The translations under genes were made by a program, and so were the position numbers. The notes under the pieces were generated by a model. The model did no database searches and was not told where the DNA came from. It saw only the letters and a program-made list of their open reading frames with translations. From the NCBI RefSeq assembly GCF_017795745.1, contig NZ_CP059067.1, positions 1,178,001 through 1,242,000 of the forward strand: a DNA stretch of 64,000 nucleotides, in the 5' to 3' direction. Below, in pieces: positions 17,616 through 26,084 of the stretch (positions are counted from its first letter, which is position 1; every line of letters starts with the position of its first letter). The stretch comes from Rhizobacter sp. AJA081-3 (lineage in GTDB: Bacteria; Pseudomonadota; Gammaproteobacteria; Burkholderiales; Burkholderiaceae_C).

Positions 17616-18843
17616 ACCGCTGCGCCGCGCCTTGCCGCCGGTGGCCCTGGTGCTGCTGGCTGCAGCCGGTACCTTCGCGCTCACGATGGGTGCGCGCCAG
17701 TCGATGGGCCTGTTCCTCGGCAACCTGAACACCGCCACCGGCCTGGGTCTGGCGAGCATCAGCCTGGCCTTCGCGTTCGGCCAGTTGTGGTGGGGCCTCA
17801 CCCAGCCTTTCGCCGGCATGGTGGCCGACCGCATCGGCGCCGGCCGCGTTGTCGTGGCCGGCGTGCTGCTGGTGGCGCTGGGCACCTTCCTGATCCCCTA
17901 CATGACCACGACGCTCGGCCTGGTGCTGGCCATCGGGGTGCTCGCCGCCGGTGGCGCCGGCATGGCCGGGCCCTCGGTGCTGATGGCGGCGACCACGCGG
18001 CTCATTCCGCCCGATAAGCGCGGCATGGCCACCGGCATCGTCAATGCCGGCGGTTCGTTCGGGCAGTTCCTGTTCGCGCCGATCGCCGGGGCGATCTCGA
18101 CCGCGGCCGGCTGGGCCGTGGCATTGCAGAGCCTGGCCGTGATGACGCTGCTGGCCCTGCCGGCGGCCTGGGTGCTGCGCGGCAATTCGATGCAGGCGGC
18201 GGCCGCCCCCGGCGCCGCACCGGCGAAGAAGGTCGGCACGCGCGAGGCGGTGTCGCGCGCACTCGCCGACCGCAGCTACCGACTGCTGTGCGCCGGCTTC
18301 TTCGTCTGCGGGTTCCACGTCGCCTTCATCGCCACGCACCTGCCCGGCGTGGTGGCGGCCTGCCAGCTGCCGCCGGCCGTGGGTGCCTGGTCGATCGGCG
18401 TGATCGGCCTGTTCAACATCATCGGCAGCTTCGCGATGGGCTGGGCGGTCGGGCGCTGGCGCATGAAGTCGCTGCTGTCGCTCGTGTATGCGGCGCGTGC
18501 CGTGGCGGTGCTGGTGTTCGTTCTCTCGCCGAAGACGGAAGCCGTGATGCTGGTGTTCGCCGCGGTGATCGGCCTGACCTACCTTTCGACCGTGCCGCCC
18601 ACCGCGGGGCTGGTCGCCAAGTTCTTCGGCCCGCAGCACATGGCCACGCTGTTCGGCATCGTGATGGTGTCGCACCAGGTCGGCGGTTTCCTCGGGGCCT
18701 GGCTGGGCGGCAAGGCTTTCGACTGGACCGGCAGCTACGACTGGATGTGGTACGCCGACATCGTGCTCGCCGTCGGCGCGGCCCTGGTGCACCTGCCGAT
18801 CCGTGAGAAGGAACTGCCGCCGCGGGTGGTGGCTGCCGCCTGA
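17605..18843 (+). CDS. MFS transporter
   Basis: A 412-residue protein with about 12 hydrophobic segments. The first segments (LAFAFGQLWWGLTQPFAGMV followed by ADRIGAGR) hold the signature loop between helices 2 and 3 of the major facilitator superfamily. It resembles the oxalate/formate antiporter-like and nitrate-type small-solute carriers, but the substrate cannot be inferred. ATG codons at 17605 and 17608 are both possible. It is coupled to marR and convergent with the GFA gene, whose stop lies 1 base away. Confidence 0.8.
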   Translation: MMNEPLRRALPPVALVLLAAAGTFALTMGARQSMGLFLGNLNTATGLGLASISLAFAFGQLWWGLTQPFAGMVADRIGAGRVVVAGVLLVALGTFLIPYMTTTLGLVLAIGVLAAGGAGMAGPSVLMAATTRLIPPDKRGMATGIVNAGGSFGQFLFAPIAGAISTAAGWAVALQSLAVMTLLALPAAWVLRGNSMQAAAAPGAAPAKKVGTREAVSRALADRSYRLLCAGFFVCGFHVAFIATHLPGVVAACQLPPAVGAWSIGVIGLFNIIGSFAMGWAVGRWRMKSLLSLVYAARAVAVLVFVLSPKTEAVMLVFAAVIGLTYLSTVPPTAGLVAKFFGPQHMATLFGIVMVSHQVGGFLGAWLGGKAFDWTGSYDWMWYADIVLAVGAALVHLPIREKELPPRVVAAA

Positions 18844-18844
18844 G

Positions 18845-19327
18845 TCAAGGCTCGCGCGTCGCCGCGACGCCGGGCACGACGTCGTCGCCGTAGGCCTGCT
18901 TCCAGCGCTCGACCAGCTTCTGGTGCTCGTCCAGCCGCTCGCCAGGCAGGCCATCGTCGGCATGCCACTCGACGATGCGCGTCTCGATGGCGAAGTGCGA
19001 GACCGGCCGCACGCGCTGCGGCTCGTCGAGGCTGCCCACCGACAGGTCGATGCGCTTGGAGCCGAGGTACTCGAAGCTCAGCGGCGTGCCGCAGTTCGCG
19101 CAGAAGCCTCGCAGCGCGAACTTCGACGAGGCGTAGTGCTGCGGCGGCGCGAGCCAGCGCACCGCATCCTTGGGCACGTTGAGAAAAGCGGCGCGCGTGT
19201 TGCCGAAGGCGAGCTGGCACATGCGGCAGTGGCAGTAGTAGCCCTCCAGCGAATCGGGATGCACCTCGTAGCGCACGCTGCCGCACAGGCAGCCGCCTTG
19301 CAGAACCACGTCGACGGCTTCGGCCAT
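18845..19327 (-). CDS. GFA-family zinc protein
   Basis: A 160-residue protein with the paired-cysteine pattern of the Gfa/CENP-V fold: GGCLCGSVRYE near residue 11, CHCRMC near residue 31 and CANCGTPL near residue 77, which bind zinc. The founding member was linked to glutathione and formaldehyde, but most members have no proven reaction. The ATG at 19327 has the ribosome site GGGAGAC and lies 19 bases after the SDR stop, so it ends the operon MBL-SDR-GFA. Confidence 0.8.
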   Translation of the reverse strand: MAEAVDVVLQGGCLCGSVRYEVHPDSLEGYYCHCRMCQLAFGNTRAAFLNVPKDAVRWLAPPQHYASSKFALRGFCANCGTPLSFEYLGSKRIDLSVGSLDEPQRVRPVSHFAIETRIVEWHADDGLPGERLDEHQKLVERWKQAYGDDVVPGVAATREP

Positions 19328-19346
19328 GCCAGTCTCCCGGGAAGGA

Positions 19347-20126
19347 TCAGACGGTGTAGTTGAGCACACGCCGGCCGCCGTCGGCGTAGACGATCTCGCC
19401 GGTCAGGTAGCTCGCCGCGTCGCTGAGCAGGAAGGCCACCACGTCGGCGATCTCGCCCGGCTCGCCGAGCCGGCGCATCGGCGTGCGGCTCATGATGCGC
19501 GCGCGCGCCTCCTCGCTGCCGAGCACGGCGTTCTTCGCCAGTTCGGTGGCGATGGTGCCCGGCGCCACGGCGTTGACGCGGATGCCGCGGTCGGCCAGCG
19601 CCAGCGCCATCACGCGGGTGAGCTGGTCCACGCCGCCCTTGCTGACGTTGTAGCTGGCGATGCTGGGGATCGCCATCACGCCGTTCACCGAACTCATGTT
19701 GACGATCGCGCCGCCGCCGGTGGCCGCCATGGCGCGCGCCACCGCCTGCGCGACGAGGAAGGCGCCCTTCAGGTTGACGGCGAGCACGGCATCCCAATCC
19801 GACTCCGTGATGTCGAGGAAGTCCGCTGCCTTGAAGATGCCGGCGTTGTTGACCAGCGCGTCCACGCGGCCGTGCGCCTGCAGCACCGCGGCCAGCGCCG
19901 CATCGACCTCGGCCTTGCGCGAGACGTCGCAGCGCTGGAAATCGGCCGTCGCGCCGCCCTCGCGCAGCTGCGCGGCCAGCGACTCGCCGCGCGCCGCGTC
20001 CACGTCCCACAGCGACACGCTGGCACCGTCGGCCACCAGGCGCCGCGCGCAGGCCTCGCCGATGCCCTGCGCCGCGCCGGTGACGATGGCGACGCGTCCG
20101 TCGAGCCCGAAGTGCACGCTGCTCAT
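19347..20126 (-). CDS. SDR-family NAD(P)-dependent oxidoreductase
   Basis: A 259-residue short-chain dehydrogenase with the cofactor motif TGAAQGIGEA (residues about 16-25), NNAG (about 88-91), the catalytic Ser region NMSSVNG, and the YxxxK pair in SYNVSKGG. It resembles 3-oxoacyl-ACP reductase-type enzymes; the substrate is unknown. Its ATG overlaps the stop of the MBL gene (ATGA), showing translational coupling. Confidence 0.85.
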   Translation of the reverse strand: MSSVHFGLDGRVAIVTGAAQGIGEACARRLVADGASVSLWDVDAARGESLAAQLREGGATADFQRCDVSRKAEVDAALAAVLQAHGRVDALVNNAGIFKAADFLDITESDWDAVLAVNLKGAFLVAQAVARAMAATGGGAIVNMSSVNGVMAIPSIASYNVSKGGVDQLTRVMALALADRGIRVNAVAPGTIATELAKNAVLGSEEARARIMSRTPMRRLGEPGEIADVVAFLLSDAASYLTGEIVYADGGRRVLNYTV

Positions 20127-21079
20127 GCCGCCTCCTTGTCGAGCCAGATGCCCATGCCCTGCGCATTCAGCTCGGTGTCCATGGCGAGCAGCCGTTCCAC
20201 CTCGTCCGGCGTGAAGCGGCAGCCGTGCGCGGCCACGCGCGCCTGGTACTGCTGCATCAGGCCACGCTTGATCGCCTCGTGGCGGTCGGGCGCGTCGCTC
20301 AAGGCGCGGCCCAGCGCCACCATGGCGTCGAGCTGATCGAGCAGTTCGCTGCCCAGGCGCTGCACGTCGCCGATGCGGCCGTAGTGGGTCAGGTAGATGC
20401 TGTCCGGCCGGTACGACATCAGCCGCAGCACCGTGGCGCGCAGCGGCGCAGGCTCGAACTGCACCGGCGTGGTGGTGGGCAGCAGCCAGGGGCCGCGTTC
20501 GGTGTCGAACTCGCGATAGCTCAGGCCGAAGGTGTCGCCGGTGAAGAAGCCGCGGCTGCGCGCGTCCCACACCGCATGGTGGTGGCGCGCATGGCCCGGC
20601 GCATCGAGGAAGGTCAGCGGCCGGCCGGCCAGCTCGATCGTCATGTGGTCGGCCGTCTCGCGCACACGTTCGGCAGGCACGCCGACGATGCGGCCGTACG
20701 ACTTCTCCATCTCGGCTTCGCCGTAGACCGCCGTCGCGCCCGCGACCAGCGCCGATGGGTCGACCATGTGGCGCACGCCGCGCGGGTGCACCCAGGCGGT
20801 GGCGCGCGGCAGGTGCTGCATCAGCAGGCCCACGCCGCCGGCGTGGTCGAGGTGCACGTGCGTCGGGATGACGAAGTCGACGTCCTCGGGCGCCAGGCCC
20901 AGTGCGGCCAGCGTGCCCAGCAGGCGCGGCAGGGCATGGTTGGTGCCGGTGTCGACGAACGCGGCGCGGCCGTTCTCGACGATCAGGTAGGCAGCGTCGA
21001 ACAGCGGCCGGTGGAAGCCGGTGTCGATGGCGTGGATGCCGTGGCCGATGGCCTGGGCGTACGAAGGGAGGTCGGCCAT
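20123..21079 (-). CDS. MBL-fold metallo-hydrolase
   Basis: A 318-residue metallo-beta-lactamase-fold protein with the metal motif THVHLDHAGG (HxHxDH, about residue 89), then APGHARHHH and TGDTFGLSY giving the further ligands. Members hydrolyse thioesters, lactones or similar bonds. The ATG at 21079 has a ribosome site GGGAGG. It heads the three-gene operon with the SDR and GFA proteins, which together suggest breakdown of an ester or aldehyde, though the compound is not known. Confidence 0.8.
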   Translation of the reverse strand: MADLPSYAQAIGHGIHAIDTGFHRPLFDAAYLIVENGRAAFVDTGTNHALPRLLGTLAALGLAPEDVDFVIPTHVHLDHAGGVGLLMQHLPRATAWVHPRGVRHMVDPSALVAGATAVYGEAEMEKSYGRIVGVPAERVRETADHMTIELAGRPLTFLDAPGHARHHHAVWDARSRGFFTGDTFGLSYREFDTERGPWLLPTTTPVQFEPAPLRATVLRLMSYRPDSIYLTHYGRIGDVQRLGSELLDQLDAMVALGRALSDAPDRHEAIKRGLMQQYQARVAAHGCRFTPDEVERLLAMDTELNAQGMGIWLDKEAA

Positions 21080-21179
21080 GGGGGCAGCGGGAGTGAAGCT
21101 TGATTCTAGGCAACGCGGCATCGAAACTTCGTCTGCGCGCGAAGGTCACAATGGGCTGCATCGCTGTGGAGAGAAGCAC

Positions 21180-21695
21180 ATGGGCTGGAGCCGAATCCTC
21201 TCGCTGGCCGCCGCGGCCGTGGTCCTCGCCGGCTGCGTCAACATGAGCAACCCGACGCGGCTGGCACCGGGCGCCAGTGCCGACGAGATCCGCCAGTCGC
21301 TCGGCGAGCCCACCGGCCGCTACCCGCTGGCCGGCGGGGCGCAGCGGCTGGAGTACGCCCGCGGCCCCTTCGGCAAGCAGACCTGGATGCTCGACGTCGA
21401 CGCCGAAGGCCGGTTGACCTCGGCCACGCAGGTGCTCACCGAGACGCAGTTCAACGCCATCCGCGCCGGCGCCACCGCCGACGAGGTGCTGCGCACGATC
21501 GGCCGGCCGTCGAACGTCGGCTACGTCGGCTGGCACAAGACGCAGACCGTCTGGTCGTACCGCTACGCGAGCCCGTTCTGCCAGTGGTTCCAGGTCGGGC
21601 TCAGCGAAGCGGGTGTCGTCGAGGACACGGGCTACGGGCCCGACCCGATCTGCGACGATGTGGACAAACCCCTGCACGGCATCTTCAGGCGATGA
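21180..21695 (+). CDS. Lipoprotein with two BamE/SmpA-like repeats
   Basis: A 171-residue protein with a lipobox VLAGC near residue 20. The mature part appears to contain two copies of a SmpA/BamE-like motif: ASADEIRQSLGEPTGRYPL and, about 60 residues later, ATADEVLRTIGRPSNVGYV. Each is followed by strand-rich sequence. Such domains sit on the periplasmic face of the outer membrane. The ATG overlaps no other gene and has a GGAGAG ribosome site. Its stop overlaps the next start (ATGA). Confidence 0.75.
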   Translation: MGWSRILSLAAAAVVLAGCVNMSNPTRLAPGASADEIRQSLGEPTGRYPLAGGAQRLEYARGPFGKQTWMLDVDAEGRLTSATQVLTETQFNAIRAGATADEVLRTIGRPSNVGYVGWHKTQTVWSYRYASPFCQWFQVGLSEAGVVEDTGYGPDPICDDVDKPLHGIFRR

Positions 21696-22042
21696 ACATC
21701 ACCCTCTACGGCATTCCCAACTGCGACACGGTCAAGAAGGCGCGTGCCTGGCTCGACGAGCGGGGCTTCGCCCACGCCTTTCACGACTACAAGAAGCAGG
21801 GCGTGCCGCAGGCCGACATGCGTGCGTGGATGAAGCTGCACGGCTGGGAGAAGCTGCTCAACCGCCGTGGCCCCACCTGGCGCAAGCTCGAGCCGGCCCG
21901 GCAGGCCGCCGTGACCGACGCAGCCAGCGCGCTGGCGGTGATGAACGAGCAGTCCAGCGTGATCAAGCGGCCGGTGCTGGTGCGCGGCGACACGGTGCTG
22001 GTCGGCTTCGATGCCGACGAGTGGGCGCGCGTGCTGGGCTGA
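21692..22042 (+). CDS. ArsC/Spx-fold reductase-like protein (YffB type)
   Basis: A 116-residue protein with the thioredoxin-fold motif YGIPNCDTVKKAR at residues 6-18, including the single Cys11, and the late block SVIKRPVLVRGD with the conserved Arg-Pro. It matches the YffB branch of the ArsC family, which may be a glutathione-dependent thiol reductase rather than an arsenate reductase. No arsenic genes are near. It is coupled to the lipoprotein gene by an ATGA overlap. Confidence 0.85.
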   Translation: MNITLYGIPNCDTVKKARAWLDERGFAHAFHDYKKQGVPQADMRAWMKLHGWEKLLNRRGPTWRKLEPARQAAVTDAASALAVMNEQSSVIKRPVLVRGDTVLVGFDADEWARVLG

Positions 22043-22059
22043 GCGGAACGACCGCGCGT

Positions 22060-23190
22060 TCAGAGCTTCAGCTCGAAGGCGCCTTCGGCGCGCACCTCGC
22101 CGTTGATGCGCAGGTCCACGACATGCCGGCCGGCGTGGTAGCGGCGCGTGGTGACCGGCCGCATCGAATGCCGCTTGACCAGCTCGCGCGTTTCGCCGGG
22201 CGCCAGTTCGAGCACCCAGCCCTTGAACACCTTGGCACTGGCGCGGCCATCGGCCTTCACGTGGTGCACGGCGTAGTCGATCGCCAGCTTCTGCACGCGC
22301 TTAGCCGTCGAGCGCAGGGTCAGCGACAGTTCGACCGTGCCGCCCAGCGCCACGCGCTTCGGTGACACAGCGAGCGTGGCCTCGCCCGCGAAACGTCGGC
22401 CCAGGCCCCAGGCCTTGAGCACGCGCGCATCGCCGCGCTTGATCAGCGTGCGGCTGGCGTGCCTCAGAAGCGCGCGGCGTTCGGCGGTGGCCTCGGGCAG
22501 GTGCGTCTCGATCCATTCGGCGACCAGCGCCGGGTGGTCCTTGGCGATGTCGTTCAGGTGGTTGGCCACGCTGCGGCGCACGTACTCGCTCTCGTCGTCC
22601 TGCAGCGCGGCGAGCAGAGGCAGGGTCGGCGACGGGTCGGCGATCAGCCCTTTGAGCTGCACACCCCAGGGCAGGCGGGGGCGGCTGCCTTCGCTGGCCA
22701 GGCGGCGTACGTGGGGGCTCGTGTCGCGGGCCCAGCGATGCAGCGTCTCGAAGGCCAGCGCGGGGTGCTCCACGATGAAGGGCCGCACCGCCCATTCGGC
22801 GGTGAAGCGCTGCGTGATCGCATGCAGCACCTGCAGCGCTCGTTCGGGCGTGGCCAGGCCGCGAACTGCGACGAACTCCGCCAGCGGCCACACGGCCCAG
22901 CCGGCCAGGCCGTGATCGCCGGCACGCAGCACCGACAGGGCCTCGTCGCCCGGCGTCGGCGCGAGGCTGGCCTCGATCACGGCGGCGGCGGCCTCGAAGT
23001 CCGCCGGCAGCGTGGCCTCCAGCGCCGCGCACAGGTGCTGGGCCCGGGCTTTCAGCTCCAGCGACTCCAGCCCATGGCCGGCCAGCGCTTCGAAACGCGC
23101 GCCGGCGAAGCCGGGCCAGGCGCGCTGCAGGTGGCGGCGGATCAGGCGCACCACCTCGGCATTGATCAGGTTCTTGAACGGTTCGGCCAT
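22060..23190 (-). CDS. DNA alkylation repair protein, AlkC-like with C-terminal Ig-like domain
   Basis: A 376-residue HEAT-repeat protein of the AlkC/AlkD superfamily. Helical repeats fill residues about 1-285 (for example DESEYVRRSVANHLNDIAKD, a motif shared by these glycosylases). The last 90 residues are beta-rich (LAVSPKRVALGGTVELSLTL and on) and resemble the Ig-like domain known from AlkC. Members excise 3-methyladenine and related lesions without flipping the base. The ATG at 23190 is chosen; longer in-frame starts add Arg-rich sequence and run into the amt control region. Confidence 0.75.
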   Translation of the reverse strand: MAEPFKNLINAEVVRLIRRHLQRAWPGFAGARFEALAGHGLESLELKARAQHLCAALEATLPADFEAAAAVIEASLAPTPGDEALSVLRAGDHGLAGWAVWPLAEFVAVRGLATPERALQVLHAITQRFTAEWAVRPFIVEHPALAFETLHRWARDTSPHVRRLASEGSRPRLPWGVQLKGLIADPSPTLPLLAALQDDESEYVRRSVANHLNDIAKDHPALVAEWIETHLPEATAERRALLRHASRTLIKRGDARVLKAWGLGRRFAGEATLAVSPKRVALGGTVELSLTLRSTAKRVQKLAIDYAVHHVKADGRASAKVFKGWVLELAPGETRELVKRHSMRPVTTRRYHAGRHVVDLRINGEVRAEGAFELKL

Positions 23191-23217
23191 GGCGCGCCAG
23201 CATAGCCGCCGGCGGCG

Positions 23218-23236
23218 ACGCACGAGCATCGTGCGT
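23218..23236. promoter_or_regulatory. NtrC-type palindrome upstream of amt
   Basis: A perfect inverted repeat with 8-bp arms (ACGCACGA and TCGTGCGT around GCA) contains GCAC-N7-GTGC, the spacing of NtrC enhancer sites. Its centre lies about 105 bases before the predicted sigma-54 start site, a usual enhancer distance. Confidence 0.5.
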
Positions 23237-23305
23237 GGATGCACCGAAAACGAACCAGCCGCCCCCAAGAATCACCGAGTCGGTGCAGGCAGTGCGCACC
23301 AATGA

Positions 23306-23321
23306 AGGCACACGAATTGCT
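23306..23321 (+). promoter_or_regulatory. Sigma-54 promoter of amt
   Basis: AGGCACACGAATTGCT differs from the consensus TGGCACRNNNNTTGCW only in its first base. The GG and GC doublets are 10 bases apart as required. Transcription would start near 23332, giving a leader of about 57 bases before the amt ATG. Confidence 0.7.
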
Positions 23322-23388
23322 AACTTGGTGCGCCTTTCGTCCGCTTCCGGTGCGAACGGCATCACAACGACGCACGAGGGGGCAAGCG

Positions 23389-24591
23389 ATGGATCAGGTC
23401 AAACAAGGCACCGATGCCTTGTTCATTCTGCTGGGCGCGATCATGGTGCTGGCCATGCACTCCGGGTTCGCGTTTCTCGAACTCGGCACGGTGCGCAAGA
23501 AGAATCAGGTCAATGCGCTGGTGAAGATCCTGGTCGATTTCGCGGTCTCGACCATTGCCTACTTCTTCATCGGCTACACGTTGGCCTACGGCGTGAGCTT
23601 CTTCAGCGGCGCCGAGACACTGGCGGCGAAGAACGGCTACGAGCTGGTGAAGTTCTTCTTCCTGCTGACCTTCGCGGCGGCGATTCCCGCCATCGTTTCC
23701 GGCGGCATTGCCGAACGCGCGCGCTTCGGGCCGCAGCTCGCGGCCACCGCGGTGATCGTCGGGGCGATCTACCCGCTGTTCGAGGGCGCGGTGTGGGGCG
23801 GGCGATTCGGGCTGCAAGGCTGGATCGAGTCGGTGGCCGGCGTCGCCTTCCACGACTTCGCCGGCAGCGTGGTGGTGCATGCCGTGGGCGGCTGGATCGG
23901 CCTGGTGGCGGTGCTGATGCTCGGGCCGCGCGCCAACCGCTACCGCAAGGACGGCGGCATCAGCGCGCACCCGCCGTCGAGCATCCCCTTCCTCGCGCTG
24001 GGCGCCTGGGTGCTGGCGGTGGGCTGGTTCGGCTTCAACGTGATGAGCGCGCAGACCATCGACAAGATCTCCGGCCTCGTCGCCGTGAACTCGCTGATGG
24101 CGATGGTCGGCGGCACGCTGGTGGCCGTGCTGCTGGGCAAGAACGATCCGGGCTTCGCCTACAACGGCCCGCTGGCCGGGCTGGTGGCGGTGTGCGCTGG
24201 CTCGGACGTGATGCACCCGGCCGGCGCGCTGGTCGTCGGCGGCGTGGCCGGCGCGATCTTCGTCGTGATGTTCACGCTGACGCAGAACCGCTGGAAGATC
24301 GACGACGTGCTGGGCGTGTGGCCGCTGCACGGCCTGTGCGGCGCCTGGGGCGGCATCGCCTGCGGCATCTTCGGCCAGCAGGCGCTCGGCGGCCTGGGCG
24401 GCGTGGGCTTCCTTGCGCAGCTGCTCGGCACCCTGGCCGGCGTGGCCTGGGCGCTGGCCGGGGGCCTGGTAGTCTACGGCGCGATCAAGGCGCTGACCTC
24501 GCTGCGCCTGACGCCCGAGGAAGAATACGAAGGCGCCGACCTGTCCATCCACAAGATCGGCGCCACGCCGGAGCGCGAAGCGAGCTGGTGA
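23389..24591 (+). CDS. amt: Ammonium transporter
   Basis: A 400-residue Amt-family channel with about 11 membrane segments. The pore His pair is seen in FHDFAGSVVVHAVGGW (about residue 162) and GVWPLHGLCGAWGG (about residue 310). The short start MDQVKQGTDALFILLGAIMV lacks a cleaved signal. The ribosome site is GAGGGGG. A sigma-54 promoter and NtrC-type site upstream predict induction under nitrogen limitation. Unusually, no glnK gene lies next to it. Confidence 0.9.
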   Translation: MDQVKQGTDALFILLGAIMVLAMHSGFAFLELGTVRKKNQVNALVKILVDFAVSTIAYFFIGYTLAYGVSFFSGAETLAAKNGYELVKFFFLLTFAAAIPAIVSGGIAERARFGPQLAATAVIVGAIYPLFEGAVWGGRFGLQGWIESVAGVAFHDFAGSVVVHAVGGWIGLVAVLMLGPRANRYRKDGGISAHPPSSIPFLALGAWVLAVGWFGFNVMSAQTIDKISGLVAVNSLMAMVGGTLVAVLLGKNDPGFAYNGPLAGLVAVCAGSDVMHPAGALVVGGVAGAIFVVMFTLTQNRWKIDDVLGVWPLHGLCGAWGGIACGIFGQQALGGLGGVGFLAQLLGTLAGVAWALAGGLVVYGAIKALTSLRLTPEEEYEGADLSIHKIGATPEREASW

Positions 24592-24598
24592 ACGGCGC

Positions 24599-24946
24599 CT
24601 AGAACCCGACCCGCCACAGGCTCGCGGCGGCGACGAGGCTGAGCAGCATCGCCGCGCCGTAGCAGGTGAGCTTGGCCACCAGCCCCTTGTGGATGCCGAC
24701 GTCGTGCAGGCTGCACAGAATGCGGTGCGCCGCATGCCAGGCGAACAGGGCGATCACGGCCAGCAGGAAGGCCTTGCCGACGAAGCTCTGCGCGAGGGCG
24801 AGCATGCGCGGGTAGGCGAGCGCCTCGCTGCCGGTGATCGGCACGACGATTCCGGTGACGAGCACCAGGGCCGTGCCGAACAGTGCCGCGAGCATGCCGC
24901 CGCCGCCGAACAGCAGCCAGAAGATCGGTGCGTGCGAGCGCTTCAT
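24599..24946 (-). CDS. frdD: Fumarate reductase membrane anchor subunit D
   Basis: A 115-residue protein with three membrane segments. The start (MKRSHAPIFWLLFGGGGM) and the segment HRILCSLHDVGIH align with E. coli FrdD (PVFWGLFGAGGM and HRMHHAMHDLKIH). It anchors the enzyme and forms part of the quinol site. Its ATG overlaps the frdC stop (ATGA). It is the last gene of the operon and meets amt tail to tail, 7 bases apart. Confidence 0.88.
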   Translation of the reverse strand: MKRSHAPIFWLLFGGGGMLAALFGTALVLVTGIVVPITGSEALAYPRMLALAQSFVGKAFLLAVIALFAWHAAHRILCSLHDVGIHKGLVAKLTCYGAAMLLSLVAAASLWRVGF

Positions 24947-25332
24947 CGCCAGCCCCAGACGAGCGCGAGCAGCAACAGCGAGGCGATCAGCGTCGCCGCC
25001 CAGCCGACACGGGTGATCGTCTGCCCGCCCAGCCGCTTGCCGCCGACGTGGATCATCGGCATGGTCTTGGGCATGATCTCGAACCAGCTCTTCGCGTGCA
25101 CCACCATCGAGACGAGCAGCACGACGTGCAGCACGATCGAGACCGGCGAGCGCAGCGCCGCGAGCCAGCCGTTCCAGGCCGCCTCGCCCTGCGCGAGCCG
25201 CAGCACCCCCACGCAAAGGATCACCGCATAGGCGCCCACCGCGAAGGCCGTCAGTTCGCGCGCCATGTAGCGCATGAAGAAGGGATCGCGCTTCCACCAG
25301 CCCGTCATCGGGCGCACGTAGGGCTTGTTCAT
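24943..25332 (-). CDS. frdC: Fumarate reductase membrane anchor subunit C
   Basis: A 129-residue protein with three membrane segments. The N terminus KPYVRPMTGWWKRDPFF matches E. coli FrdC (KPYVRPMTSTWWKKLPFY). Glu26 falls where E. coli has Glu29, a residue needed for quinol oxidation. Known E. coli FrdCD uses menaquinol; the neighbouring rquA suggests that rhodoquinol is the donor here. Its start and stop both overlap neighbours by 4 bases. Confidence 0.88.
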   Translation of the reverse strand: MNKPYVRPMTGWWKRDPFFMRYMARELTAFAVGAYAVILCVGVLRLAQGEAAWNGWLAALRSPVSIVLHVVLLVSMVVHAKSWFEIMPKTMPMIHVGGKRLGGQTITRVGWAATLIASLLLLALVWGWR

Positions 25333-26084
25333 GCCTTGCTCCCGCGCGGCGAGAGGAAGCGCAGGAAGTAGTCCTTCGCGCTGTTCGCCTTGTTCTGGTT
25401 GACGGCATTGGCCGGGTCCACGCCCTTCGGGCAGACCTCGGAGCAGTAGCCCACCGCGGTGCAGTTCCACACGCCCTCGGTCGAGCCGAGCAACTCCATG
25501 CGCTGTGCCTGCCCGCCGTCGCGCGAGTCGGCGTTGTAGCGGTGCAGCAGCGCGAGCACGCCCGGGCCGGTGAACGTGGGGTCGAGGCCGAACTGCGGGC
25601 AGGCCGAATAGCACAGCATGCAGTTGATGCAGCCGCTGTATTGCTCGAACTGCTCGAGCTGCGCAGGTGTCTGCCGGTACTCGCCCTGTGCCAGCGTGCG
25701 CGGCTCCTTGGGAATGATGTAGGGCTTGATGCTCTCGAGCTTCTTGACGAAGCCGTCGACGCTGACCACCAGGTCGCGCTCGATCGGGAAGTGCGCCAGC
25801 GCCTCGATGCGCACCGGCCCGGGCAGCAGGTCGCGCAGGAAGGTCTGGCAGGACAGGTGCGGCTTGCCGTTCACCATCATTCCGCAACTGCCGCAGATCG
25901 CCATGCGGCACGACCAGCGGAAGCTCAGCGAGCCGTCCTGGTCGTCCTTGATCTGCTGCAGCGCCTGCAGCACCGACATGTCGTCGGTGTAGGGCACGGT
26001 GAAGCGCTGCCAGACCGGCTCGCTCTCCTGCTCGGGGCGGTAGCGCAGCACCTCGACGTCGATGGTCTTCGGCGACTCAGCCAT
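25329..26084 (-). CDS. frdB: Fumarate reductase iron-sulphur subunit
   Basis: A 251-residue protein. The [2Fe-2S] ligands are in CRMAICGSC followed by a distal Cys in HLSC; the [4Fe-4S] ligands are in CINCMLCYSACP; the [3Fe-4S] ligands are in CTAVGYCSEVCP. The last two motifs nearly equal those of E. coli FrdB and differ from the SdhB encoded at 54.3 kb. It wires the flavin in FrdA to the membrane subunits. It overlaps frdA by 8 bases. Confidence 0.92.
   Translation of the reverse strand: MAESPKTIDVEVLRYRPEQESEPVWQRFTVPYTDDMSVLQALQQIKDDQDGSLSFRWSCRMAICGSCGMMVNGKPHLSCQTFLRDLLPGPVRIEALAHFPIERDLVVSVDGFVKKLESIKPYIIPKEPRTLAQGEYRQTPAQLEQFEQYSGCINCMLCYSACPQFGLDPTFTGPGVLALLHRYNADSRDGGQAQRMELLGSTEGVWNCTAVGYCSEVCPKGVDPANAVNQNKANSAKDYFLRFLSPRGSKA

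Noticed and set aside
21692-22042. Arsenate resistance gene
   Set aside because: The protein fits the YffB branch and there are no arsR, arsB or acr3 genes nearby.
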